Shown piece after piece: positions 1 to 24,347 of a stretch of 64,000 nucleotides of DNA. How positions within the stretch are numbered: the first letter of the stretch is position 1; each line of letters begins with the position of its first letter. The notes below the pieces were generated by a model. The model saw only the letters and a list, made by a program, of their open reading frames with translations, was not told where the DNA came from and did not search any database. A program made the translations under genes and the position numbers. This stretch comes from Siphonodentalium dalli (taxonomy: Eukaryota > Mollusca > Scaphopoda > Gadilida > Siphonodentaliidae), in assembly GCA_032622095.1 (NCBI GenBank), contig CP136065.1:60261094-60325093 (forward strand), written 5' to 3'.

Positions 1-827
1 GGATGTTAATATTGACATGTAGATGGGAACGAGTCATTTTGGGGTCATTCGGCCAAAAAACATGGTCGCCAGCAGCCATCTTGGATTTTACTCTTTGTAT
101 GACTAAATCATTTAGCACGGGCTACAGGTCGTACCTTTAGTCTGATCATCATGAAATTTGTCATGGCTGTTGAAATTGGAATGTAGATGGGAACGAGTCA
201 TTTTGGGGTCATTTGGACAAAAAACATGGGCGCCAGTGGCCATCTGGGATTTCAAAATTCAATCCATTAGCACGGGCCACAGGTCGTAGTGTTTATCTGA
301 TCATCATGAAATTTGTCATGGATGTTAATATTGACATGTAGATGGGAACGAGTCATTTTGGGGTCATTCGGCCAAAAAACATGGCCGCCAGCAGCCATCT
401 TGAATTTTACTCTTTGTATGACTAAATCCTTTAGCACGGGCTACTGGTCGTACCTTTAGTCTGATCATCATAAAATTTGTTATGGATGTTAACAATGACA
501 TGTAGATGGGTACGAGTCATTTTGGGGGTCATTCGGCCAAAAAACATGGCCGCCAGCAGCCATCTTGGATTTTACTCTTTGTATGACTAAATCCTTTAGC
601 ACGGGCTACAGGTCGTACCTTTAGTCTGATCATCATAAAATTTGTCATGGATGTTAATATTGACATGTAGATGGGAACGAGTCATTTTGGGGGTCATTCG
701 GCCCAAAAACATGGCCGCCAGCAGCCATCTTGGATTTTACTCTTTGTATGACTAAATCCTTTAGCACGGGCTACGTACAGGTCGTACCTTTAGTCTGATC
801 ATCATAAAATTTGTCATGGATGTTAAT
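1..827 (+). repeat. ~160-bp satellite array, locus 1
   Basis: Five head-to-tail units fill the left edge and probably continue out of the window. The landmark ATGTAGATGGG recurs near 17, 181, 336, 500 and 665, giving periods of about 155-165 bp. Every unit carries CATGGCCGCCAGCAGCCAT followed by CTTGGATTT, and GTCATTCGGCC. The second unit (about 181-335) is a distinct subtype with CCAGTGGCCATCTGGGATTTC. The same type order recurs at 4889-5530. No open frame runs through the units. Confidence 0.9.
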
Positions 828-839
828 CACAACCCAAAG

Positions 840-1430
840 GGTTGTTTTACAGTAACATAAGCGACGCAAGTATAGTTGTGACGTCAGTAATTTCTATACC
901 CTATCAACATGAAAAAAATTGTTTTTACATCCGGGCGATTCAGACCTATGGGGCCCTATGGTGGCCGCCATGTTGGAATAGAATTGTCAAATTAATAAAA
1001 CGAATTTATTTTCTTCTTCGATCAGCCTCCCTATAGCAACACTATTAAATTTGAAAAACAAAATCAACCTTATTCAAAATTAAATGCTTAATGTGGATTT
1101 AGCTGACGCGGGCGCATAGCATTCGGCAAACCTCGCCAGATTCCGTACCGTTACAGTTAGAATATTACGTCCCCTGGCAGGCCATAGCAACGTTGGAAAT
1201 GATGACGTAATTTCGTTACAAAATGGTGGCGCTCTCTTGTTTGCGAAATTTGAAATGGAATTGCACGTTATTGTTATCGCTCGTATTTTAAATGTACAAC
1301 GGTATCACAGCACGTAAGCGTTGGGAACAAACGAGAATGCACAAGCGAAGATAGCACGTACTACGAGCCAATTACTGGAATGACTTTAGAGTCAAAGCAG
1401 TCAAAAGAAGAAGAAGAATAACAACAACAT
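840..1430. promoter_or_regulatory. Promoter-like motif cluster
   Basis: This stretch is richer in CpG than its surroundings and holds several motifs typical of metazoan promoters: a full CRE (TGACGTCA, 879-886), a CRE-like TGACGTAA (1203-1210), an X-box-like CCATAGCAAC (about 1182-1192), and YY1-like GGCCGCCATGTTGG (963-976) and AAAATGGTGGCGC (about 1220-1232). No coding exon can be tied to it. It could be a distal promoter or enhancer of the TMEM184C-like gene, the promoter of an unrecognised gene, or chance. The motifs are seen; the function is inferred. Confidence 0.25.
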
Positions 1431-3202
1431 GTCAACAACAACAACTTGTTAAGTTGTTTTGAAGTTGAAGTGAACTGTGTTCAAAGTGAAAATCAGTCAG
1501 TCGGAAAGAAACTCAATGACGAATCTGTGACTGAAAAAAATATGAAAATGAAGGTCACTGGAATGGAATGTGGACTGGTCTGTGCAGACTGCTCACCACA
1601 GCGATTTGACTTCTTCTGTTATTGTTCAATTTTAAATTTAAGTCTGTTTTCACCTGGACTGGTTTAGTGGTTAGAGTTAGACTTAGAGTTTCAACTGCAA
1701 GCGGCGGCTGATTTACTATACACAGTATAGTTCAGTCATGAACCGTTGAACGTAGCGCGTAGCTGGAACTTGTGGACGCAGTAATCGGTGAAAGCGTTCA
1801 TGTGGCTTACTAATCTAATAATATTAGGATTGTATTAGTCAATTTAGTGATTACAGATTACTAAATTTAGTTATCAACGACTTCAGCCTCACCCACTCAC
1901 TGTGAATGTGACTCAGGTCAAAATACAATTCTAGCCATCTACTAGTACAGTCGACAGACTCGACACACAGATGTAACAAACATGTGAAGCCCAGTGAATT
2001 GGTGACTAACAAAGTGAGTCATTTATCTTCTTGTTGAGTGAAGGAAAAGAAGAACATCTCCCAATCCCACTTGGTCTCGGCACACTGCATAGTTCATGCA
2101 GTGACTGGTGAGAGGATATATGCTTCCGGGCCAACTTTCCATCTGTGTGTATGAATTCTGTTTCCTGTGATGGACACATCAAGTTAAATTTAATAATTAT
2201 ATTGCACGGTGATTTGTTTTAGCATTCTCACATATTAAATAATTCATGATTTTAACACTGTGTTCTCGATTTAAACCTTAAGCATAAAGCAGGAGCTTGA
2301 TCAGCATGGCTAGCATATATATATATATATTAACTAGTGGCTATTTGTGGAAAAATTATTAAATATAGCCCTGCATACTTGCTATTGTCGACTTGACACA
2401 TTGGGATTGGAATAATATGTATGCTAAACATAATAATTCCAGGCCAACTTAGTTGAACTGTCACGACCTTCTAGTTATACATGTACATGACTAATGTAGT
2501 AATGAGGCAATCATATAAATGTTTAATCTAGTAGCATTTTCTCAGACCATGCCATGAACATGAAGAATAATGCCATTCCTCCCGGGCAATTATTAAAATG
2601 TTCATATACTATCAGATGCCTATTAACCAATAGTGTCAGCATGTGTCACATGATTAGTAATTTTAGATAAAATTCTCAACGATCATTAAGTTTTTTGGCA
2701 AAGAGACATATATAGAATTAAATTGAAATAGAATTAAATTTCCATCAATATTGTTAATTTCAGTCTAGGTCTCCGCTATCACTATTGTTGACCATCACAA
2801 TGATTAGACATCTGAGAGTACGATAAAAGCTCACAAAAGTCACGAACAAGCATGCAATCTCGAGCTGGGACCACCCTTAATACTTGTTTCTTATCATCTA
2901 CTTCACAGAAGGAGTCACCCCTAAGTAGTAACCATATAGGAAATGCACCAAACATATCACTATTGCACAATGACATCAGTTTGTTTGATCTAAAATATTT
3001 ATCCACTCCAGCCCCAAAACAATAGTCATTTGGCAAATTATCTCATTCATTTTTGAAGTGCCTATCATCTACTGAAGTTGGATCCTACCACAGGCCATAA
3101 ATTATGTCTCATTGAGTCATTGTGCCCCATCCACGTAACCCGTTTTCATAAAAATGTATTCAGTATTATATGTAAATTTATCCAATAAAGATATTTTTCC
3201 CT
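1431..3202. other. AT-rich stretch, no gene recognised
   Basis: Contains a short (AT)n run near 2318 and unremarkable AT-rich sequence. On the minus strand, 2782-3036 is open for 84 codons (VDKYF...CEVDDKKQVL...ARDCMLVRDFC). Its composition is protein-like, but no family is recognised, it starts at a non-ATG codon just after a stop, and no splice sites frame it convincingly. It may be a transposon fragment. Confidence 0.4.
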
Positions 3203-3656
3203 TAAAGGTCCTCAATCCGAATCAATAGTCCCCATATCATCAGATTCCAACAACGTTACAACAAGAGATTTTTTGAAATGCCGCTTCAGTTGACAGAATC
3301 GATTAATTGCTAAAAAAAAAACTGCAGTCAATTATAGCATAAAATTGACAAAAACTTGTAATTTATCAACTTTTTGCTCAACGAATATTGCTGATTTGTC
3401 AAACATCTGACACACACACAAAAAAACAGTTGATTTTAGAATTATCCATCTTCATCTGCAATTTGGTCAGAAAAAGTATTCTCGTCTGCTGTTTGCTGGG
3501 CCACTAACAAAATTTAAATGATAGATTTTAAAAATCGGTATCTGATCACTATGAGCTTTGATGTTGTGGATTCCTCGACTTGAATCAAATATTTTTCACC
3601 TCCGAAGTCAAGGAAATAATAATCTGCGAGGGTTAATTTGGATTGAGTATCTTTAA
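3203..3656 (+). mobile_element. AAAGGTACTCAATCC MITE, copy 1
   Basis: Begins with AAAGGTCCTCAATCCGAAT and ends with the inverted GGATTGAGTATCTTT, giving ~18-bp terminal inverted repeats. The interior carries the family signatures 'ATTATCCATCTTCATCTGC', 'CTGGGCCACTAACAA' and 'TCCTCGACTTGAATCAAATATTTTT'. There is no coding capacity. Seven other copies lie in the window. Confidence 0.8.
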
Positions 3657-4189
3657 AATTGCAAAAATTAAATTAAAATAATTTTGCCTTGAAAATTGGT
3701 CGCTTGGCCAGATTCAACCTTCACCTGATGATTGCATTTTGAAGAAATATAGTAAAATGTGCTATATGGCTAATATCGCTTGACTGGCGCCATGGATATT
3801 GGTCTGGAAATTAGAGAAATGTTAGAGGCAATATCTCACTCTGACCCATGTCTAACTGTGGCCCACATTCCTCTATATCTGGTGCTGCAACATATTCTCG
3901 TGCAAATAGGTTTATTTGTACCTGAATATTCACATATGTTCATTTTTTTTTTATTCATTTAAATTTGTTTAAATCAAAATTTAGAAAAACTAACGCCATT
4001 ATACACTCTGCCAGGGCACCCTGAGTCACTACACCAAATTTCGTTGAAATCTGGGCACCAAAATTAACAAAGACATGTTGGTCTCAACTTTACTCCAGTC
4101 TTATATATGTATATATAAACAGTCCCATGAAACATGTATACATTTATTGATGGACGTGTCATGGGCTCTTCATACAGGATCGCGTTCAT

Positions 4190-4262
4190 TATTTCGAAGG
4201 TTCCATATTCGTTATTCCAAAGGTTCTTATTCAGACATCGAAGGTTCGCTATTCTGAAGGTT
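4190..4262 (-). repeat. GAACCTTCGGAATAG minisatellite, inverted
   Basis: Short degenerate tandem units on the theme CGAAGGTTCGCTATTC, the reverse complement of the arrays at 4620-4735, 35790-35875 and 36290-36425. Together with 4620-4735 it forms a loose inverted pair around a MITE fragment. Confidence 0.65.
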
Positions 4263-4321
4263 TGCTATTCTGGGCGTATTTAACCAGAAAAGATGAACAA
4301 CTCTAATACCAAGTAGTTATT

Positions 4322-4551
4322 ATTACCACGATTTTACAGTTATCCATCTTTATCTGGAAGACCGCCCATTTGACCTCGTCCTTCTGGCACGATCAGGCCC
4401 AGAAACAATAAAAATAGCAAATTGCAAGGATCGATATCTAATTACTCTGAGCTTTGATGGGTGGGTTCCTCGACACTAATCAAATATTTGTTTCCCCACC
4501 GAAACCAAGGAAGGAGTAATTTAGCAGCGTCTTATCGGATTGAGTACCTTT
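4322..4551 (+). mobile_element. AAAGGTACTCAATCC MITE, copy 2 (3' part)
   Basis: Keeps the right half of the family (GTTATCCATCTTTATCTGG, GGGTTCCTCGACACTAATCAA) and the right terminus ATCGGATTGAGTACCTTT at about 4534-4551. The left third is missing. Confidence 0.75.
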
Positions 4552-4559
4552 AAGTTATT

Positions 4560-4735
4560 TCCTTCATAAAAAGAGTCTTATGATAAAGAAACCTCTCAAA
4601 ACTTTAGAATATAGAATGAAACTTCAAAATAAAAGTTATAAAAACCTTCTGAATATCGAGGAATATAGAGAACCTTGGGAATGGCGAAACTTCGGTATAA
4701 TGAACCTTGGGATTAGCGAACCTTTGGACACAGAG
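4560..4735 (+). repeat. GAACCTTCGGAATAG minisatellite with leader
   Basis: A leader (AAGTTATTTCCTTCATAAAA...AACTTTAGAATATAGAAT) is followed by degenerate ~16-bp units (GAACCTTGGGAATGGCGAAAC, AACCTTGGGATTAGCG). The same leader-plus-array structure is found at 35704 and 36218. Confidence 0.7.
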
Positions 4736-4888
4736 TGACATGTCGCCGTCCTACGGTCCATACGTACTGGCGTGATCGTATATATCCCAAGTTGGCCAGA
4801 AATACAGGCACTCCTATGAAACATACATTTTTCATTTTATTGATGGACGTACGTGTTTTTGGGTTGTCCATACGTACTGACGTAATCA

Positions 4889-5530
4889 TATTATTGACAT
4901 ATAGATGGGAACGAGTCATTTTGGGGGTCATTCGGCCCAAAAACATGGCCGCCAGCAGCCATCTTGGATTTTACTCTTTGTATGACTAAATCCATTAGCA
5001 CGGGCTACAGGTCGTACCTTTAGTCTGATCATCATGAAATTTGTCATGGCTGTTGAAATTGGAATGTAGATGGGAACGAGTCATTTTGGGGTCATTCGGA
5101 CAAAAAACATGGCCGCCAGTGGCCATCTTGGATTTCAAAATTCAATACAATAGCACGGGCTACAGGTCGTACCGTTCATCTGATCATCATGAAATTTGTC
5201 ATGGATGTTAATATTGACATGTAGATGGGAACAAGTAATTTTGGGGTCATTCGGCCAAAAAACATGGCCGCCAGCAGCCATCTTAGATTTTACTCTTTGT
5301 ATGACTAAATCCTTTGGCATGGGCTACAGGTCGTTCCTTTGGTCGGATCATGAAATTTGTCTTGACTTTTGACATGTAGATGGGAACTAGTCATTTAGGG
5401 GTTAACCGGCATTAAAACATGGCTGCCAGCAGCCATCTTGGATTCTACTCTTTGCATGACTAAAGCTATCAAATGTTTTTTAATTGTTGGAAAACATAGC
5501 CGTCAGCAACCATCTTAGATTTTACTTTTA
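4889..5530 (+). repeat. ~160-bp satellite array, locus 2
   Basis: Four to five units of the satellite at 1-827. The order is type A (4889), type B (about 5062, CCAGTGGCCATCTTGGATTTC), type A (about 5213), then progressively truncated units to about 5530. The repeated A-B-A order shows that multi-unit blocks moved together. Confidence 0.88.
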
Positions 5531-7166
5531 TATACATGTATATATATATCTCTTCATGTTGATAAACTAGTATTAGACATTCAACTTTCCACATTCCTAA
5601 TCACTCCATCGACAGTAACACATTAAATTATTCCCTTTCCAAGTTGAGCTACAGTGTCATTGACACTTTCATTTTTATTTAAATCGGATGGCACAGCCAC
5701 AATTTTTATAGTCAGTGAATGGGTGTTTGTGAATAGAAGGTGTTTATTATTAATAATACTTGATCTCTGCAGAAGTTTTTTCAACCAGTTTGTTTGTTAA
5801 GTCTGCAACAAAAATACCAAGAAAAAAAGGTTTATGACTGACGCACCAACGAACTCAATACTTTTCTACATATAATCATACCAATTTAGATATAAAATAA
5901 ATTACATTTATGGTGACTTCATCATCTGCACCCAATTGGTCACCATATCTTTTACAGTATTCCACGTCATCTTAATTCATGTCACGCTTATTGTCATCAT
6001 TAAATATATCATCAACTCATTGGCTTTCACAGTTGACCTCACCAAAACAAAGCAATCAGTTAGCAATGCTTCTTTTTAAGATGGAAACTTACACACATGT
6101 TCAAACGTCAAAGACAAGTTCAAACGACCAATTTCCGATGCCAATTTACATGGTGTTATCTTGTATATGATATGTATATGATTATTTGCAGTGTTTTATT
6201 TTTGTTATTTTGAAAATAAACGATTGGTCTATCAATTGGCGAAATTAGTTATTTAAATTCTTCGAATTCCACGTTGTTATCTACTCCTGGCTTAAGACCA
6301 ATCTGTATTTCGTACCTGCCACATTGTATGTAATGACTAGCATAAATCTGAGCAGCCACATACAATATCACCCCTTGAGATTATCAGTACTGGAACCGGT
6401 ACAGTGGGTATACCACCACCATCCAGGCGGTATTGATATGTCTGGAACCGTTGGTACTTTGAAAAGCCTGGCTCAGATGCATGGATGGACGCCAGATGCC
6501 AACCCATGGCAAAAACTCAAACTAGACTTAATAATGTATGGATCCAGACCTGTTAAGTTTTGAAAATGTCCATCCGGGAGTTTATTTGCGGCCTTGCAAA
6601 TGTCATGAATGCCTGCTGCCCTATGCTATACCTTTTGTGGTTTTCAAAAGATGAAGAGCACATCCTGTTAAAATTATAGAGTCCCCCCTTGCTGAGATAG
6701 GTTGTGAAAATCAATTAAGGTTATCACCCTGCAATCACAGTTCACTGCTATCAGTGATTAGTGTTGAAGTTACCGACAGTGCATCTGCACCTATCCATTT
6801 TACCAATGAAAATCAGAAGTACTTCTTGGGCCACATGCAGGAGAAATGGATGGTCTTCCATATTTTAGAGAATTCCCTATGGCAATCTGGAGTCTCATGG
6901 ACAATCCGTGAAACTTGACAGCTCTGTATGGATTTCAAACTGTTTGGTGAAAGAATATTCAAGAATACAGAGGTTAATTGATAAAATTTATAACAGTAAT
7001 GTTTTAGTAATGAGTTACATACCACTTGCTTTCAGGTGTGATTTAACTACATTGTTTTATTTCAAGAGCCTCTTTTGCATGTCTTGTCTTCAATATCAAA
7101 ATTATTCTAATTGTCTTCCATTCTTTTCTAGAATTTGTTCTGGGAGGTGATTGTGAGAGTCCACCA
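5531..7166. other. Intronic or intergenic, no gene recognised
   Basis: AT-rich unique-looking sequence. It was searched for upstream TMEM184C exons (expected to encode hydrophobic helices and a conserved DTCREC-YEAY-like block) and none was found on either strand. Confidence 0.4.
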
Positions 7167-7415
7167 TTAACACTTTCATGACTGGAGCTTCCCAAAATTT
7201 TGCGAAAAACTCTGTGCCAATGCATTCTCTTTCTATGCGAGCCTTGTATATATAAGAGAATACATTGACCTAACAATAATTACCTTGACTTTGTAAGCCA
7301 GTGCATTCTCTTATATATGGGAGGCTCCCTATGGGAGACTCACATATATAAGATAATGCACTGGCACATGGTCTTTAATGCTGCACCAGCGCAGCTCCCG
7401 TCATCAAAAGGTTAA
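7167..7415. mobile_element. TTAA-flanked MITE, full copy 1
   Basis: Starts at TTAA (7167-7170) with CACTTTCATGACTGGAGCTTCC and ends with GGGAGCTGCGC-type sequence in inverse orientation (AGCTCCCGTCATCAAAAGG) before TTAA (7412-7415). The interior consists of pairs of GCATTCTCTTATATATG and their complements, so the element folds on itself. The TTAA target and terminal CCCTTT-like bases resemble piggyBac-type elements. Confidence 0.8.
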
Positions 7416-7720
7416 CAGATGTGAAGTGGATAGCTTTCTAAAATATGATGTTGAAAAAGCTACAGTAAAGTTAAAGATCCATTCAGACTTCATACACTCT
7501 AGTACATGATTTACATCAGACGTTTTTTGAGAGGTTTCTATCAGCTGCCAGATATGTTATCATTGACTGTCTAATCTTCTGATAAAATGATTTGAAAATA
7601 TGCCTCTAACTACCGTATATGAAGACTTTTAGAAATGTGGACTCGATTTCAGATTTATCGCTGTAATAGCCACTAACATTGGAACTGTGAAGGCAGCTTA
7701 AGTTTGATTGTCTTTGGTAA

Positions 7721-20884
<13,164 letters not shown>

Positions 20885-21361
20885 TACCGCCTTCATGATT
20901 GATGCTCATACAATACTTTTGTGACATGCCTACTTATCGGAGCAGTGCTTTGGTTTTGTAGTTGTTCAGTGAAAGGTACTCAATCTGATCAAATGATCTC
21001 CATATCATCAAGTTCCAACAACAACAAAATTTCTTCAAAATATGCTTTTGTTATCAGAATCGATCAGTTACAACAAAATAATGCTAACCGCTGTCAATTA
21101 TGGTATAAATTTCCCAAAATGTGATATCTATCAACATTTTGTTCAATGAAATATGGCTGTATTATCACTTTCGTATCACAAAATTTGGCCGTATTACCAC
21201 TTGATTTTAGAGTTATCCATCTTCATCTGCAATTTTGTCCAAGACAATCGGTTTAACGACTCGTTTGGCAGCATTAATTCGGATTATTCATCTTTAAAAC
21301 AAAAGTAACACTAACCTAGTAAAGCTACGTTGACCTAATAAAGCTATGTTGATGTAATAAA
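20885..21361 (+). other. Putative 3' UTR of the TMEM184C-like gene
   Basis: Candidate poly(A) signals AATAAA occur at 21337-21342 and 21356-21361. A MITE begins 88 bp after the stop codon, so the 3' UTR would be mostly transposon-derived. The word block around the AATAAA recurs at 23840 and 25580, so these signals may also be element-borne. Confidence 0.4.
20972..21296 (+). mobile_element. AAAGGTACTCAATCC MITE, copy 3
   Basis: Left terminus AAAGGTACTCAATCTGATC; right terminus TTCGGATTATTCATCTTT. The interior includes TTAGAGTTATCCATCTTCATC. It is shorter than copy 1 because part of the right half is missing. Confidence 0.82.
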
Positions 21362-21574
21362 CTTAAAAGTTTATTGAGAAGGCTTTATGTAGGCAATGGA
21401 GGTAGTGAACAGTGGATAAAATAGGTTTCGAAATAAAAATTAAAAATTATATTAATGTCATTGCTATTTTCAGCTAGCTTTGACAAATTACATGTATGCA
21501 TAGAGTCTTGTCTTTCAGTTTAGCCATTCATAATATATATTAGAGCACAATCCCATTGTTGCAATCGTTCCCTG

Positions 21575-21897
21575 ATTTTTGGTAAAGCACACCGATTCCC
21601 AAGGCTGGCGAAGGAATAGTTCAATGATTACCCCATTGTTAGGCAAACTCAACTCACAACAGACAAATCGCACGGACGCTTCGAAGTAGCTTCAATTACC
21701 AGAGGCCACAGGGGCACGAACAGCGTTCTGCTTCCCCCAAACACACTGCCATTATACGCCGTTACTATTTATGTAACTGAGGCTACATTGAAATGACCGC
21801 GCGATTTGTTTGTTAAGAGTGGTACGTGTCGCACAATGGGATATCACTGAAATATTAGTTTGCCAGCCTTGGGAATTGGGTGTGATTTACCAAAAAT
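21575..21897. mobile_element. Inverted-repeat element (ATTTTTGGTAAAGCACACC arms)
   Basis: The left arm ATTTTTGGTAAAGCACACCG...CCCAAGGCTGG (21575-21610) pairs with the right arm CCAGCCTTGGGAATTGGG...ACCAAAAAT (21863-21897). The interior has no reading frame of note. The family is unknown. Confidence 0.7.
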
Positions 21898-21902
21898 ACA
21901 AT

Positions 21903-23320
21903 ATAGGGGGTGACAATAGTAACACATGCATTGGTTGAATTATTTATTAACTAGTAGAATAATTACATTTATTATAATTAATTATTCCACAAAACTAATC
22001 CAGTTCCGAAAATATTCTCAGGACCACTAATCCAATGATGAAACTAAACGAATTAACATTTACATTTAGAACCACTAAATAGTGATATATCCAATAATCC
22101 AACAGAATCACCACTTCACTATATAGCGCTCCACATATCCGATATAACTAACAACAGAACTTGTATCTGGAGAATCTGGAGGAACCAATGGACTATTATG
22201 GTAGTAATTTCGAAACAGTTTCTTGAAAAGGCGACACGTTTGTCACATAATAATGATGTGCAGCATTACCTTTGGCAAAAAGTAGTTGGTTGTTGGTTAC
22301 AGGTCCAAATTCCATGTCATCATTCTGGCAGACAGATTTCTTCGGAATTCATGATCCACTTATACAATGTATATAATAATAGTAAGACACAATCATGCGA
22401 CTTCCACATTTGACTTTCCAAACACATCTGCGAGTGACTTGGTTTGTGAAAACGGGTCACACGTTAATCCGTGTCGCTTCGGACATATTTATTCACATTC
22501 AACGGCGATCACTGCATGGGTAATCACGATGATTGGTGTGGCTAATGGGTCATTGTGTTAATCTCGGCCAGCGCACGGATTGTACGTCGTGTTCAACGCA
22601 CGATCAATTGCATATTTCGAGATAATCGCATTATGTGCGGTCAATTGTGCTCTAAGTCGGTCAGAGCACGCGAATAGTTCTTTACCAGAATAAATCTCGT
22701 CTCCGACTCGATTTATTCTGGTAAAGAACTATTCTTGTGCTCTAACCATTACTTAGCCCAATGACAGATTCTCATGTCCAGGCATAATTGAACACTAATT
22801 GTCTGCCGAAAAACAAAAATTCAGGGGACTATAGAAATTATCTGGCCATGCATTTGTCCGTCGCAGATGGTTTCTGGATGATATCTTCAGTAATAATTAA
22901 TGAAATTAAATAATATTTGGTATGTGAGCTTACTGGTAAGGGGCACAGATCAAGCTTGAATTGTGTTTGGTCTGCACATTTCTACCAGTTAGAAGCAAAG
23001 TTTGATTCAATGATTGTTCCCAGAATCAAATTTTTCATTTCTAGGAAAGCCACCGGTCAAATAAAGCCACCTTATTCTGGGACACTCTCAAAGAATACTC
23101 AAATCTTGCCACTCTTAGCACATAGAGCCAACTTTACGCAGTCACCTTTTGGCAGGAGTTACATGTACTCTCACTGTATTATGATAAATTACCATCCAAC
23201 TCTGTCCAACTCAGCATTTATTATGGAGCAAGGGAGGTGCCAAGTGAACTTTTTTCTATTTTGTTACAGAATTTGTTGTAACAAAATAAGATATCGTTAT
23301 AACGAAATAATATATATAGA
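21903..23320. other. No gene recognised; degenerate repeats
   Basis: Holds one strong hairpin (22663-22743) and a GTCCGTCGCAGATGGTTTCTGG-type dispersed repeat at 22856-23000. The 152-codon open frame at 22917-23375 has no family resemblance and runs into the downstream duplicated repeat. Confidence 0.45.
22663..22743. repeat. 34-bp-arm hairpin
   Basis: AGAGCACGCGAATAGTTC...AATAAATC (22663-22696) pairs with GATTTATTCTGG...TTGTGCTCT (22710-22743). The arms differ only at two central-outer bases. The loop is about 13 nt. Confidence 0.88.
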
Positions 23321-23333
23321 ATATGTAGCTAGT

Positions 23334-23434
23334 GTCGTCGCGCTTAAATTGTTTATGTCCGTGAGGGGGATTTGAGCATCTATTGGGCGAGGCTCTGCCG
23401 AGTTCAATAGATGCCAAATCCCCCGAGCGACGAC
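23334..23434. repeat. Hairpin with shortened right arm
   Basis: GTCGTCGC...GAGGGGGATTTGAGCATCTATTG pairs with CAATAGATGCCAAATCCCCC...GCGACGAC. Compared with the duplicate at 25247-25363, about 19 nt (GGACATAAACAGTTTAAGC) are gone from the right arm between short repeated GCG words. Confidence 0.85.
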
Positions 23435-24194
23435 ATTAGTTGCATATTTTATTTATCCATCGCACAAAACTTGCCTTTTGTGAGGTAAATCTGTCATTTT
23501 CCTCAGTTTTACATTCGTTACTTCGATGACGCCATTACATTTATTAGGTCAAGCAAACCAATTAGCATTCATGACGTGGGAAAACCGGAGTGCAGCTTAA
23601 AGCGAAATAGTTTGAAGGCATTTTTACATTTATTATAAGCAGACCTTGTTCTGAGGATTTATAGATGTTTTAGAGCTAAAACATATATCATTTTACGAAT
23701 TATTTTAGTGAATTATACACGATAAAAACGTTCTGAAATTACATTGACGTCATTAAGGCCGGTTGACCGTTGACGTCCTTAGTTACCTGCGCAATTTGCG
23801 TATCAAATTACGTCATAAAAGTAGTACTAACCCAATAAAGCTACATTGATGTAATAAACGTAACGTTTATTAGGCAGGCTTTATATAGTCAATAGACTCA
23901 GTGAGCGGTGGATAAATCATAACGAAATAAGATTTATCAAAATAAGATTTCATTATAATGAAATAAGATTATGATGTATCAAAATTAAATTTTGTTGTAT
24001 GAAGATAATGATATAATCTTTGTTTTCCATCATCATCAGTGTTGTAATTCTCAAGGACTCTTACTGTGAGAATATTTGTTGTACATCTTCTATACCCAGA
24101 TATAATGAGATTGAGCCTATGAGCCTGTTAACAGGAAGTATTGATATAATTCAAATATTTTCTATATTACTAGCCAATCACTATGTACGATGTA

Positions 24195-24347
24195 CAGTAA
24201 TGCCGGAAATATGGCTTGTTGCCATTCATTGGAAAGCTCTCAGTGAGCTTTCCGATGAATGACAACAAGCCATATTTCCGACTAAATCCTGAAAAGTTAC
24301 CCATAATTCTGCTGTGGTTAAGAAGTCGATTACTTAGAGCATTACTG
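24195..24347. mobile_element. CAGTAATGC foldback MITE, short form, copy 2
   Basis: Begins CAGTAATG and ends CATTACTG between TA dinucleotides. The left arm has lost the ~55 bp next to the terminus, so only GGAAATATGGCTTGTTG and its complement form the stem. Confidence 0.85.

Noticed and set aside
3840-3960. Segment reading IPLYLVLQHILVQI, resembling a TMEM184 N-terminal helix
   Set aside because: The match is short, no acceptor/donor pair frames it, the expected following exons are absent, and part of the DNA word recurs at 53465 as a repeat.
1-5530. Possible CRISPR-like array
   Set aside because: The repeats are contiguous ~160-bp units with no variable spacers, in a eukaryotic context.
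22917-23375. 152-codon open frame
   Set aside because: Crosses from a GTCCGTCC-type repeat into the duplicated hairpin block; no family signature.
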